Below are positions 1 through 11,980 of a DNA stretch of 64,000 bases, piece by piece (position 1 is the stretch's first letter; each line of letters opens with the position of its first letter). The position numbers and the translations under genes were made by a program. This stretch comes from Acridotheres tristis (taxonomy: Eukaryota > Chordata > Aves > Passeriformes > Sturnidae): contig CM072895.1 of NCBI GenBank assembly GCA_037013685.1, positions 8,716,463 to 8,780,462 of the forward strand, in the 5' to 3' direction. A model generated the notes under the pieces. That model was not told the origin of the DNA. It was given only the letters and a program-made list of their open reading frames with translations, and did no database searches.

Positions 1-3000
1 TTTTTTTTAGTCATGAGAGGCTCTTCAGAAATTCCCTGAGCTTATGCAACTAAGCTCTCAGCTCTTTGTTAAGAGCAAAACTGCTGCATTTAAGCTGTGG
101 GACATAAAAGAAATGATCAATACCCAGAAAGTAATCAAAAGTTCATTCTTCAAACGGTCTTTAAGAAAAAAATCATCCTGTTCAAGACATCTGCGGGTTT
201 GTTGTGTGCAATAGTACTTAGTGCAAAGGATTTATGTCCCAATAGTCAGGCTTTGGGAGGTCAAGACTAATACCCAAGAGGAAAAAAATGCATGTGTTTC
301 CTTCATCTGAGTGATTAGGTATAAAACGGGTTAAAAATTAATACTGTCTTTGGTTTAGCTTGTGTATGAAACCATTCAGTCTGCACATACTTGAGTACTA
401 TTAGAAAGTGGCTGTCAACTCCATTAATTATCAAATTGCTTATGCAGTGTATGCATTCCTTGCATAAATCCATATCAACTTTGCCTCTTGTAACAGTGTT
501 TGTTTATATGAGCTGGAACTCTCAATCCTGAGCAGTCTGAAATGCTTCTCGAAAGAATTTCTTCAGCTGCACCTACAGGGACCCAGGCTAATTGCTATTC
601 AGAGGATGCACTCTGGGCTGCTTTTTTGTTGAGGAGTTGAGAGTCACAGAATTGTCTGGAAAGGTGTTCTTTTGTCACTTCTGTCCATATTGATAGTTCA
701 GATAGAAGAGACTAAAATCGTTACAGTTCTCAGCAGCTGTGAAGTGCACGCTGGAAAAAAAAAGCTTGGAAAAAGGGATAGAAAAAACAGTTTTCTGATA
801 TTTTTGTCATCTTCTTCCTTATGTGCCCATACTAATGGAGGGTTTTCATTTTATAATCTTGTAGTCCAGTGCATTCCTTTGTCCCTGTCGCTCAAGCATT
901 CTGCCTTTTGCTCATTTGCTGGAACACAAACATGGAAGTGTATTTGGAACTAGCTGGAGCCTTAAAAAAATAAAATTAAGGCAAGCTGCCAGATCAAAAT
1001 CTAATACACAACATATGTTTACAGGGTTATAGTCTCTTGCCATGCTGGCTTTAACAGCACTCCAGTGTGAAGTAGAGTTAATGCCTTCCAAGATCTTTTA
1101 TCATCCATTGTGCCTATCAAAACAGTAAAAATATTTTATTCATCAGATGAATTTTATTTCATCAGATACGCCTTCCCTCTTGTCTGAAGTCCTTTGAATT
1201 CCCTACCACATTTGGGATCAATGGAAGACTATGTCGTTGGTCTTCTTTGTCCAGTTCTCCTCTTCTTCAGAAGAGTTTATATGCCTCAGGGGTGACGAGT
1301 TCATCATTCAGGGCTGGCAGCCCTGAATGGGACCACTGGTTTGAGAGAAGACAGTAACGTGCCCTGTGCATTTGAGGTGTAACTCATGACATTTTATGAG
1401 GAGTCTGTGAAGAGAAGGGTTGTCCCAGTGTAAAACAGGGGGTTGAAGAGAACGAGGAGTTTAAAGCTGACTTGGGCTACCTCAGCTTGTCCACATGTAA
1501 GAGGTGCCATTGTTTGCTCAACCTTTAGCCCTTTCTTGGGAGCCTTCTGTGCTAGACAGAGGCTGGCATTTGGTGTGGCCATTGAGCCCCACTGAGTTTG
1601 TGTGGTTCCTTTTAGGCTGTGCCTTACACACTGCTGGTGTCTCTCATCCCATGGTGTCCCCAGCCATCCACAGCACAACGGGACCACTGCCACTGGAATG
1701 TGCTGCAGTGGAGAGCTCCCAGCTCAAGGCAAGGACTGGAGTGGCAGGTCAACATATAGGAGTTGGGTGCAATGGGCAGCACTGCAAGGCAGAGGGAATG
1801 GGGAACAGGGACAGTTGTGCCAGACTCCTGTCACCTCCTGTGGCTGCTCTGCTGTGCAGTACCCACTGCAGAGCCCCTTCAGCAGCAGCTGGATGCAGCC
1901 TGGGGAATGCAGAGTCCAGGGAGAATAAACTTGAAGTGTCTGAAAATGCTGTGGGATGGGACAAAGCCTTGGTAGGTATGTGAGGCTCTGAAATAGCAGC
2001 GGCCCCTCACTATTTCTTCTGCTCGTTCTCCATATGTGGGATATACCTGTCCGTGATCCATGAAGCATTCTAGGCCAGCTGGACTTCATGAGCTCTACAT
2101 GCTCTATTCCAAGCTTATCAGGAGAGCTCTCTTAGGAGGAGGCAGGAGTTTTCTGAGCCCTCACAGACAATCCTGACGTGGCCCTTTGTATTTCAGTTCT
2201 CTGCATGCAAGATGGGCAAGATATTAGAGCTATTTATTTTTGGAAAATGATTTTTTTTTTTAAACAGAAACAGTACTCATGTAATTTTTTTTGTATTTGA
2301 GGAAAGAAACATTCCTTGAAATATCTCAATTTCAAATTTAAAGAGAAGTTGGAGAAACTCATAAGTCTCATCAGCAAAAGAACAATCTGGTGAGTGACCC
2401 AGTTGGAAATTTTTGTGCTATTAGTGCATAACAACACATTAAAGATAGAAAAGGCTGAATTTCTGACTTTTTATTGAGATATTATTGTTTTTCCCCACTG
2501 AACTGTCGATAGCAACAGAAGTGGAAATTTTGTAGCAGCTTTGGGTGAACTTGCCAAGGGAGAAGAAAGTCCTCTCGTGCCTCCTTGGTGGGAGCTCCCT
2601 GACACAGCTCCAGGATGCCTGAGTGGCTGGTTGTTTGAAATAGTGTTACTTTATCTCTGTAGAATGTAGAGAATTCTTTACAAACATCAGGAGAGTAATA
2701 GTCCTTTACAGCTTACTTAATATGTAATTGCACCTGATTTGCAGCAGGTCAGGTCCCTGCTCACATCAGTAATGTCATGCTGTGCATGGTCATTGAAGTT
2801 CTTGCAACACAGTTGAATGACATGGGAGGCAAGACATGGCAGTTTCATCTCAGTATTTCATCAAGGAGGTCTCTCTTGGATTGTCTTAGCTTGAAGTTAA
2901 TTTCAGAAATAAAAATCACGTACATGGAAACCACATAAGCTGTAGTATACATACTGGTTTTGCATGTCTTAGAGATCCAGGACTTCATTCTTTGTAGCTC

Positions 3001-4720
3001 AGATAACCCAGATCTCACCAGACAACCAACTTACCCTTTCACTCGATGAGACAGATAGAAGAGGTGGTCATGGTTTAGACTTTGAGGGTTCATCTTTTTC
3101 TTTTCTCCTGAGAAATGTCCTCCTTCTATGACTAAGGATATGAGCTGCCTAGTTCAGCTTTCGAGTCAAAAGTTTAGCCTCCTGCTTGGAATTCTTGTTT
3201 GGCTTTGCTGTTTGGTTCTAAACAATTTCTGTATCTGTTCCCATTCTGTTATGCCTGTTTCTGTTTGACTGGTCAGTGCAGAGTAATGTTTAAGAGATTC
3301 AGTCAGAAAAGACTATGTTGGCTAATTCCTTGGACACAGTGACTATCAGGACAATGACCTCTCCCTGACAAAGGCTCTGTTTCCTGTATTTCAGCAGTAT
3401 TCTAGGTCCTAACCACTTGCTCTGTGCACAGAGCATTTGCTGTGTGCTTTGCTGCTACCCAAATGCAGATGTAAGTTTTGGATTATGAGATTTCAAGTTC
3501 TGAGAATCAGCATGAGTTTTAATGCTCTTGATGACACAGCCAAATAGTGTTGTTATGATAAAATTCAAAATTCATCTCTGAAGCACCTCTTTCTAGCGTT
3601 GCCTCATGCATTCTCAACTAGCAACGTATTCCTTTGTCTAAGTGACTTCCACTGTTGGAACTTTTTCCTAACATATTTAAGGTTTTCCTTTACTGCTTCC
3701 AGATGTAGACCCTTGTTTTACCATTCTTTGACTCTGTAAATATATTTTCTCTGGTTCTAGTACTGCGCAGTTATTTGATAGACAAGATCATGCTCTCTCT
3801 TTTAGGAGTCATTTATTAAAGAAAGTCTTTACAACTGCAGACAAAAAACAGGCTTCTGCAGAGATTGAATTTCAGGTTTTGTCTTGTTGGTTAACCAGGA
3901 TTCAAACACCTTCTGGGACAATTCCTAGAGACACCTCGTGGTTGTCATGAGCTCTACAGAGTGCATTGTGCTCATGTCAAATTAATTTATTCTAAGCCTC
4001 AACATTCAGAGTTATTTAAAAAAGAGTTAAGAGTGAGGCTGCCAACCTGCTAATTAAAAGCTAGAAATATTTTCAAGTTCTCTTCTGATGGAAACAATTA
4101 AGCAAATCTATTCTAAATTGGAATTACCCGCCAAATGCAACAGCAACATGTTGTCTGCCTGAGTATAATTAAAACTATCGAAGGAAATTTTCTATTCCAA
4201 GATGAAGGGAATCGTTGGTTAATTCCTAGATTCCCATACTCCGGTTTATACTTCCATTCTGTAAGACGTACAGCAGGCAGCTCAGACTACATGGATGCAG
4301 TTTGTTGCTGGGATTTTTAGCTTCTCAGTCAAAACCACACTAGCCAGTTAAGAAAAGTAGCAAAGCAAACCCCATTGCTCCAAACACACGAGTACAGAGT
4401 GAGTTAGATGATAAGCTTTTTGCAAGAGAAAGACAGACTGACTTCTTTAGGTTTCCAGTCATCCATTCATGTAGAAATTTAAACAAGTTGAGTCCTGGTG
4501 AGATTGCTCACCAGGCAGTAAGTCTTTCTAATGGTAAGTGAGCAAGACCTCAAATTCACGATCTCTCAGAACTGGCAAAGTGTGCAGCCTTTCTTGTGTT
4601 TGATACAAACTCTATGAGAAGGATATTTTAAAGAACAGAAGTCTTTAGAGGAATAAAGTTTATATATAAACCAAGCAGTTTTACTGGGTGTGATTGCTCT
4701 AGACCCAGCTGAATAGAGGT
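1..4720. other. Unique non-coding sequence, no gene seen
   Basis: Every open frame here is short and is matched by overlapping frames on the other strand, most clearly at 1394-2090, where four or more overlap. That pattern is expected by chance in a GC-richer patch. None of the translations shows a recognisable domain. The stretch holds a palindrome at 1305-1329 and several TAATTA-type motifs at 4051-4224, listed separately. The rest looks like intron or intergenic DNA with short A and T runs. A short unannotated exon cannot be excluded by eye. Confidence 0.7.
1305..1329. repeat. Perfect 25-bp palindrome (12-bp arms, one central base)
   Basis: The left arm CATTCAGGGCTG at 1305-1316 is the exact reverse complement of 1318-1329, with a single central G at 1317. 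As single-stranded DNA or RNA it could fold into a GC-containing hairpin, losing a pair or two to make the loop. It is not followed by a T-run, so it does not look like a terminator, and no gene lies beside it. Its role is unknown and chance is possible. Confidence 0.9.
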
Positions 4721-4721
4721 C

Positions 4722-4837
4722 TTGTGATTACGTTAGTCTTATGTGTTTAGATCCAATTATGCAAGATTATATTTACCATAATCTAATCACAATTTCATGT
4801 ATATACGTATAAATCAAAATGATTTATACGTATATAC
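4722..4837. repeat. Inverted-repeat cluster with a perfect 18-bp hairpin
   Basis: The left arm at 4799-4816 (GTATATACGTATAAATCA) is the exact reverse complement of 4820-4837, separated by AAA. Just upstream, TTGTGATTA at 4722-4730 is the reverse complement of 4784-4792, and a shorter GATTAT/ATAATC pair lies inside it around 4764-4783. The block is AT-rich. It could be a hairpin-forming AT microsatellite derivative, the remnant of a palindromic transposon end, or part of a transcribed hairpin. No target-site duplication was seen. Confidence 0.9.
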
Positions 4838-4849
4838 CTCACCTTTTCT

Positions 4850-7800
4850 TAGTGAAAACTGAATCATGCAAAATGCTGGAAACCATCTTTCCATAGCAAA
4901 GGAGAATAGTGTCCTACATATGGTTTGCACAAGGCTTTCTTTGCCTGAAATTAGAAGGTCCAAAGAGTCTCTCAAATTCAGGGGTTCACTAGTTCCTACT
5001 TAGAGCTGGAGTAAGGAGGTAAAACAGTAGCAAGAAGAATAGAGTTACAGGAAGTATGAATTCAGAGTGTTTTGCTCTTAATGATCAATCCTCATCTTCA
5101 TGAATGCAAAAACATGAAAGTAATAAAAACTGTCCATCTGCTTTACTGATTTTTAAAACATCCTGGTTGAGCAGGAGATTCTCATTACTGAAGATAACAA
5201 CTCCAAGTCAGTAACAGGACTTCATAGGGATTTTTTTTCCTTAATTAGAACCTAGAACCACCTAGAAAGGGTTAGAGTTAGGTGTGTATGTTATCATGCT
5301 TGAGCTGAGATTGTTTCTAGGGGTACTTCCACGCGTTTTCCATAAAAACCCATGCAGTCTCCTGGCACTGGGCTGTGTATCCAGCTATTACTTCTTTCTA
5401 TTCTATGGAAAGCATACACTAGGTAGGGTAACATTCAGGTCTTCCAAGCATTAAGGCTTAAAAAAAAGTCACCATGTTTACTTCAACTTTCCCTTTCTAA
5501 ATTGCTTTGACAGCCCTGTGCTTTTTAAACTCGTTTTGGGGAATATCCAGTCTGCCATTGGAATTATTTGAATTGTACAGAAAGAAAGGAGGGCCTGTTT
5601 CCCTCCGAATTCCATATATTGTGTCGCTGGAGCTTTTCATGTTCCATAAACAATGCTCTCTTTTTCTAACCCTCTCCCCCTCCTGCCCATAGCCTGACTT
5701 TCTATAATTTTCTTGACATGGACAACTCAGCATTTTTGCGAAAAGCTATGACTGATTTTCTGCAGCTTTACAAACAGGAGCTTGCTGGTGATTTCAAGAG
5801 GATCAGGTAGTTTGATGCAAGTGAGACTGGGTCAGGATTCTGGGACTTGAAACATGTCTCAGCAGTGCGTCTAGTTGTGAGTGATTGTTTTCCCTTAGAG
5901 CATTCATGATCTCCAATTGGCAAGTCTCCTCTCATAACTAAGGAGACATTTGGAAAAATGTTGGTATTTTTAAATATCTTCTTAATCCCTGTAGAACTCT
6001 AGCCACATACAAGCAAGTGGCTTCATTTTTCCACACTCTACTCTTTTTTTAGTTAATAATTCAGTTATTATGTGAGTGAAACCTCAGGAGGTACTGCGAG
6101 TTGCAGGCACTCTGCCGTTTAAGTTCATTTCAAGCTTCCTATGAGTCTTTTAATACTTGAATGGTGTTTCATGGTCTGTCTTTGACGACTCATGAAGCTG
6201 GATCCCGGGAGAAAAATCACAGCCTAGATAAGCAGCCATGGTAGATATTGCAAAAGCAGTAGTGCTTGTGTAGCACTTCAGTGGCTTGGTGCCTCAGTAT
6301 ACTTTTGTTTCTTTCTTTACCAGGAAGATGGATAATTTCCAATCTTAATGACCACGCATGGGAAGGATGATTAAGCAGTATTTGGGAATGGAGTCTGATT
6401 GGTCACACCCTTGTCTGGCTGTGCTTGCTGGTGCATTTTGCATAGCATTTCTGGAATACTTTCCTGTTGAAGTGAAAGGGTTATTGCAGCATTTGATTTC
6501 AGCCTTACAAATGCTTTAAAAGAAGTGCCAAGCCCCTGTAGTCTGGAAGCAGCAACACTGACCATGTGCCATGTCATGGAGAGGAAAAATAACTCCCTTC
6601 CAATGTTTGCACTGAACATGAGTGTCACCATAAAGGTTGCTCTTAAACTGCCTTGCAGCCTGACAGCTTTGTGGTGGACCTGAGAGGTCTTGGGTTAATG
6701 TCATCTAATGCATCCTAATGGGTAGCCTAATTGTAACTGCCATTCCAGCTGTCCCTTGTGAGTTTAACTCATGTAAATGAAAACCACAGCTTTCCAATTT
6801 ACTCTTCAGCTTGAAATATTATATTCTCCTTAAGTAATGTGTTTTAATTGCAGAAGCAAGATATAATACATATATATATGGAAAGAGTGGGTGAGAGCAT
6901 GCAAGCTGTATATAAATAGCAGGGTTTCTTAGCTGTTTCTTTTCTTCACCAGTGACCTGTCTTCTCTCACCTGGCTGCTGACTTAACAGACAGGGAACGG
7001 GCCCCAGCTGATCCGAGGGGTGAGGCAGCAGGTTGAAACGTGTGGTCACCTATGCCAGCTCCCATCTGCTGCAGGATGTGCAGATGGTTGGACACAGCAC
7101 CCTGAAGCTTGCACATGCCCACTTGATGTCAGTGTGGAGTGACTCTCTGATTTACGTTGGCAGAGAAGATCAAAACCCGTCTTAAAAATTAGGTGACAGA
7201 GGCATAAAAAAAAAAGAAAGAAAAAAAATAAAGAAGTCAGTAGACACTCAGAGGCTGGGAAATGCTGCCAAACAAGCATTCCTGCCCTTGCTTACGATTC
7301 TCCACCACATACAACTGGCTGTGTACGTCTGGGAGCAGCCAGCATAGTGATCTATTCATAAAGGGCCAAACTCAGGAGCCGACCTGCAAGGCTGGAGTAC
7401 ACTGACTGCACATGGGGAAGGTGGAGCGAGGGCTCCGAGGGGCTTCTTGGAGTCGTGCAGGACAAAAATCCCCTTCTTTCCAGCTAGCTAGAGAACAGGC
7501 ACATAGGGGGAAAGAATGGTGTTGTGCTTAGGGCTTTACACTGGGTTTTGGGACAGCAAGGACCAGTTCTCTACTTGAGCAGAGATTTCTGTAATCTGCA
7601 GCTGCCTGGGTCCTTGTGAGGGTCCTTGTCCCTGCTTGGAGCTCCTGCAGGGATGCTCTGATGTAGATGCTGCCCCATGCTCACTACAAGCCTGAAGCAG
7701 AGAATAGCCAACACTGCAGGGTGATGATTTTGTCTTCCCTGCACTTGACTGGTTGACCTTTGACATGTCCTGTTCCACCGGGTTCTGACAGAGAGAGATA

Positions 7801-10090
7801 TATTCATGCAGCACATGACCTGCTGTTTTCTAATGAAGGTGCTTTTTATCTATGCCATTATGGAGAACTGCATTGAAAGCCACTCTCTACTTGATGTGGA
7901 GCTTCTGAGTGGGGCAGGACAGAGGTTGTGAAGGAAACAGAATACTTCTCTTCAAAATAGGCAGCCATAGCTGTTGTTTTTAGGACCAGGATTTGTGTGT
8001 TCTCATTGTGGTTGCATGCTCTTAGCCTCACCTCGTCCATCTCACACCAGGGGCAAAGAGCTTGCAATACTGCATATTTCTGTGTCTCTTCCCAAGTGCA
8101 GGTATAAACTCCCATGTATAATCCACAGCATTGGAGCTCATTCAGGAAATGTTTAATTTCTGCTGTTATTAGTGGTGTGTAGTTGTAATTGGTAAGCAGT
8201 CACAGGGGCAATACCTTTAATCTGCTTAGTGAGCCATTCCTAAAAAGGGACAGAAAGACCAACAGTGAATGACAGATATTTTTTGCAAGTGCTTGAACAG
8301 TATTTCCATTAAATCCTTAGATAGGCTGGGCAGTATTGCTGCCCTTGGGTGTCCTCTTGTTGATATCCTCTTAACATCTGAAGCAATCTCAGATCAGTAT
8401 CTGAACATGAAAAGGCAGTTACAGTTACTTCAAGTCTTTCCACAGAAAACCTACTTGCTTTTAGCTCAACATTTTCTTTTCCTCTACTTTTCCTACCATG
8501 TGTTTTATGATAACTTACCTTTGGGAAATAAAGCTGGTTGTGGCACTGAGCAGGTTCTTCTCACCATTTCAGCTACTGGCTGTCCATATCAGGATAGCAG
8601 CTACTTTTAAGATGTTAGGTCATCACAGGAGTGTGAGTAGAAGTATAATCCTGACTCGAGATTTGCTCCTGATCTATTTAAGAAATAGCCTACGAGGTAG
8701 ATTTGTGGCAGCCCTAGATGGGTTCTTCAAATATGCAGGTTCTGTCAGCATTCCTGATTTCCTATCCCTAAGGTAAGTCAGGCTCTGCCAGGTTTCAACT
8801 TTGGGTGATAGGAAATTCAGAAGTCAGTTGCTAACAATCACAGCTTGCTCGCATCTGTACACACAGAAACACACATGCTGAGGGACAGCAGAAAAGCAAA
8901 GCTCTACAAAAGGAGTTATTTATCTGGTTCTTTGTTTTCCTCCTGCCGCGTGTGAGCACAGCTGGGATTCGTGCACGGCTGGGGTTTCCAAGGGGCAGGC
9001 AGCTCTCCTCTGAGCTGGGGGTTCAGAGCATGACTCCTCCACAGAGGTGGCTCAGTGTGAGGAGCAGAGCTGCACTGACCTCACACCATGAGCAAACGAG
9101 GCTCCCAGTAAGTGATTTGGCTAGGAAAAAATGGTAGAAGGATAGAAACTAACGAAAGCTTCTGAGCAGGGGGTATTTCAGTGGTCTATTTTCCACTGAT
9201 TATTACAAGATTAACTGCTGGTCATGTTCCCAGTTAGGCACTCTCAGAGCTTTTTTGATCCTGGGCAACAGGTTTATTTGCCTAATTTATTGTTGCTCTT
9301 AGAATTTTAAACTCAATATAAATTAAAGGCTTTTGTTCTGTGCAATTTAAAAGCATGTCTGGGATGGGGAGCCCAATATTTGGCTTGGCTTCATGTTCTG
9401 AGATGTATTTCAAGAGCTTCTGGGCATTACTGGGATGAGTTTGGGGCTGGTGTTTGTTTTCTGAATTATTTTGATGCTTGATGTTTGTGTACAAGAAGAA
9501 TGGTCACTGCCAGCTGTTAAGCAATGAAGAAGAGCAGTGGTTGTAAGGAGCCTATTTAGTCAAACCAGTTGTTGGAGTGTAGCTTCTAAAAGAGGACAAA
9601 GTTAGAAGATGTTTTGTTATCACAGCTGATTTCTGCAACTATTAGAAATAATATTCCAGTTTGGAAAGAAAACTTCCAAAGAGCTGAAGAGTATGCAAAA
9701 CCTAATGAGTTACAGCTACAAGATCTGCTGATTATCCTGTAAGACAACTCAGAATGTATCTGCATCCAAGAATCTGAGAATCCTTCTGTAAGTTTAATAA
9801 ATGTATGGGGAATGTGAGCAAGCTGGCCATCAGTACAAGCTAAGATAAAAATATCTCTAGGAGAAAAACCAGAATGAGTACAATCGATGCTAAGGGAAGA
9901 GACCATCATAAAAAGAGTTTCTCAAACCTTATAAAAATGAATCTCTGCTGATTTGAGGTTCAGTGCAGAATGGAAGTGACCTCCATTAAATAAGTTTGAT
10001 TTTTGTGACAGAACCTTAGTGTATTTTCAGAGATCTCAACACTGAAACGTGGAGGACCTTACTTCCTATGTCATAACTCTATTGGATCGA
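4850..10090. other. Unique non-coding sequence, no gene seen
   Basis: Only short open frames with no recognisable protein similarity are present. They include overlapping minus-strand frames at 7536-7816 and two overlapping plus-strand frames at 8269-8776, neither of which resembles a known domain. Simple tracts include a short TA run near 6868-6882 and a purine tract at 7206-7236. I see no RNA gene. It is consistent with intron or intergenic DNA. Confidence 0.65.
7206..7236 (+). repeat. A-rich purine tract
   Basis: About 31 bases made almost entirely of A with scattered G and one T. This is simple sequence typical of bird introns. No element body was recognised next to it, so it cannot be called a retroelement tail. 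Confidence 0.85.
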
Positions 10091-10149
10091 GGTGTGAGCT
10101 GGCTTGGAACAAATGCTAGTTTGGGGCTTCAGCTTTCCTGCAGTGGTTC

Positions 10150-10290
10150 ATCATTATCCTTGGTGTGCTGGCTGACCCAGGGCAAGTCACTTCAGCCCCT
10201 CCAGATTTTATTTACTGAGGGACACTCTGAATTGTGATGGATGGTAATTATATCCCCTCCCTGTGGGGACATCTTGGGCAGGGAGATCAC
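10150..10290 (+). mobile_element. Probable MIR SINE remnant
   Basis: The stretch around 10170-10195 contains a GCTGACCCAGGGCAAGTCAC-type string, which matches the MIR core (GTGACCTTGGGCAAGTCACTT). It is followed by a CTCC...ATTTACTGAGGG segment in the place of the usual CTCAGTTTCCTCATCTG part, and then an AATTATATCCCCTCCCTGTGGGG tail resembling the region after the core. MIR is an ancient tRNA-derived SINE shared by amniotes, so a decayed copy is expected in a bird. The boundaries are approximate and the match is from memory of the consensus. Confidence 0.6.
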
Positions 10291-11529
10291 ATCTTCAAAT
10301 CACTTCCATCCAAGTGCCTCTGCAGTGCTGTGCCTGCCAAATTTGCTAAGCTCTTCGGGGTACCATGCCTCTTCTGTCTTTGAAACTTGTCAAAATATCC
10401 TATCCCTCAAAAAAGATACATTTGGGATGTCAATAATTGGAATATATTATTCTTGGCCCATGGGGAATCTGACACAACAGCTCTACCTTAAACGCAGCAA
10501 TCAGCCTGCAAAAGCCAACAAAATCCCACAGACCAAGTGATAACAACTGTTTCACTTTCTTAAATCTCCCAGTAATCTGAGGGATGAGTGAGCTTCGTAG
10601 CTGAGAATTGCTCCTAAGTACAATTTACTGGGGTTTGTTTTTTAATACCCGCATTTATTACAAATTTTTTTTAAAGAAGGCTTTTCACAAGATTTGCCAA
10701 AGAACATAAAGGTTTGTTGTAACGGATCAAATCACTTATCCTTATAAATCCACTACCCTCTATCTGCCAGTGATGACTTGGCTCAGCTCGAGAATCAGCT
10801 TGTGTAGTACAGCTGGGTGCAGGCAGTGCTGTCCTGAAGTCCCCTATCCTCCCATCCCTCATTCTGACCATGGCAGCCTGGTGTTGGCATCCCCTTCTTG
10901 GTGTTGTCAAGGCTGCACTGCCCCTGGTAGGGAATGGCTCAGAGGAAACAGGTAGATTCCAGAGAGACTTCGTACTGAAAATCTGTCCTCTGGCCAGGTA
11001 AGCAGGACAGAAAATTTGATGTAGAATTTTTTTTTTTATCGTGGGTCTTTGGAGGTTGGAGTGATGGGAAAGAAAAATCGAAGGTATGAAAAGTGATGTG
11101 TGGATCACAAACATGCATAGTAACTGCCAAAAACAATTGGATCTTGTATTCTGGGTAATCTACAGTAAAAACAGAGACCACGAACTTCATCAATGCTCAA
11201 AGGCTTTGAGCTCCATTTCCATGTGCACCAGTGTCACAGATGCTTCCTGCACTTTCCAGAGATGAAGCTGTGGCAGCTAAAATGAGGTGCCACACCTAGG
11301 CTGAAGGACACCTCATACTGCTTTTCCTGAGGTTTCAGAAAGCCTGAAAGGCATTTCTTTCCTAGGATTAGATATTTGGAATTTTTTCCTTGCATGTTAC
11401 AGAGCTATATACCACTATAGAAAATTAAGATTCCTGTTGTAGTGAGGCACTGTCTCAATCCATCTGTCTTGGGACAATCGCTGCTCTGCAAGCCCGTGGG
11501 TGAAATATTGTTCTGAGGGAAGAAATCCA

Positions 11530-11610
11530 GCTGTTCTCTGCCCTGAATAGGCCATGTAACCTTGGGACAGTTGTGCTTGGTTTCCCTTTTCACCTTGTAA
11601 GGCTTTAACC
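11530..11610 (+). mobile_element. Possible short MIR fragment
   Basis: CATGTAACCTTGGGACAGTT followed by a TGGTTTCCCTTTTCACCTTGTAA stretch follows the order of the MIR core: GTGTGACCTTGGGCAAGT, then CAGTTTCCTCATCTGTAAA. The copy is short and diverged, so chance similarity remains possible. It sits about 160 bases upstream of a clearer MIR copy on the same strand. Confidence 0.4.
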
Positions 11611-11768
11611 ATGTGGTACAAGACAGTTGCTTGTTGAAGGAAGGGCTCAGCTTGCCATCGTGGGCAGATGTGGGAGAAGAGGAAAAATTGAAAACCGTCA
11701 TGTTTTGGATAGGAAAAAATATCCCGGTTGTGATCTAGTGTTGCATGCATAGGTCAGGGAAGGATTAC

Positions 11769-11980
11769 CCTGTGGTTAAGGAAGAGGATGGTATCAAGGG
11801 ACAACTTCTGTTCCCAGCTCAGCCACAGACTTCCTCTCGGACCCTAACACTTAATTCTTTGTGACTTTGTTTACTCACCTGTCTGATGGGAAGAATACCG
11901 CCTACATCAGAGGCAAGTTGTGCTACTCTCTGTTGATGCACGTGGTGTTAGTTAGGAACATTAAAATGCTTTGTGATCCA
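11769..11980 (+). mobile_element. MIR SINE, near full length, diverged
   Basis: The parts of MIR appear in the right order on the plus strand: a TGTGGTTAAGGAAGAGGATG start (tRNA-derived part), TTCCCAGCTCAGCCACAGAC, a decayed core, CTTAATTCTTTGTGACTTTGTTTACTCACCTGTCTGATGGGAAGAAT, then CCTACATCAGAGG and a closing ATTAAAATGCTTTGTGATCC. The last block corresponds to the GTAAAGCGCTTTGAA segment of the family. This is the best SINE in the window. No target-site duplication is visible, as expected for an element this old. Confidence 0.8.

Noticed and set aside
1394..2090. Group of overlapping open frames on both strands
   Set aside because: A GC-richer patch with few stops in any frame. The translations are rich in C, S, P and W with no domain, and no one frame stands out.
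3060..3100. TCATGGTTTAGAC string resembling the edge of some bird retroviral LTRs
   Set aside because: Only about 12 bases match, with no paired LTR, no TG...CA ends and no retroviral coding nearby.
7021..7045. TGAGGCAGCAGGTTG string resembling a let-7 family microRNA start
   Set aside because: It differs at two of the first 15 bases, including within the seed, diverges further after that, and no matching hairpin arm was seen.
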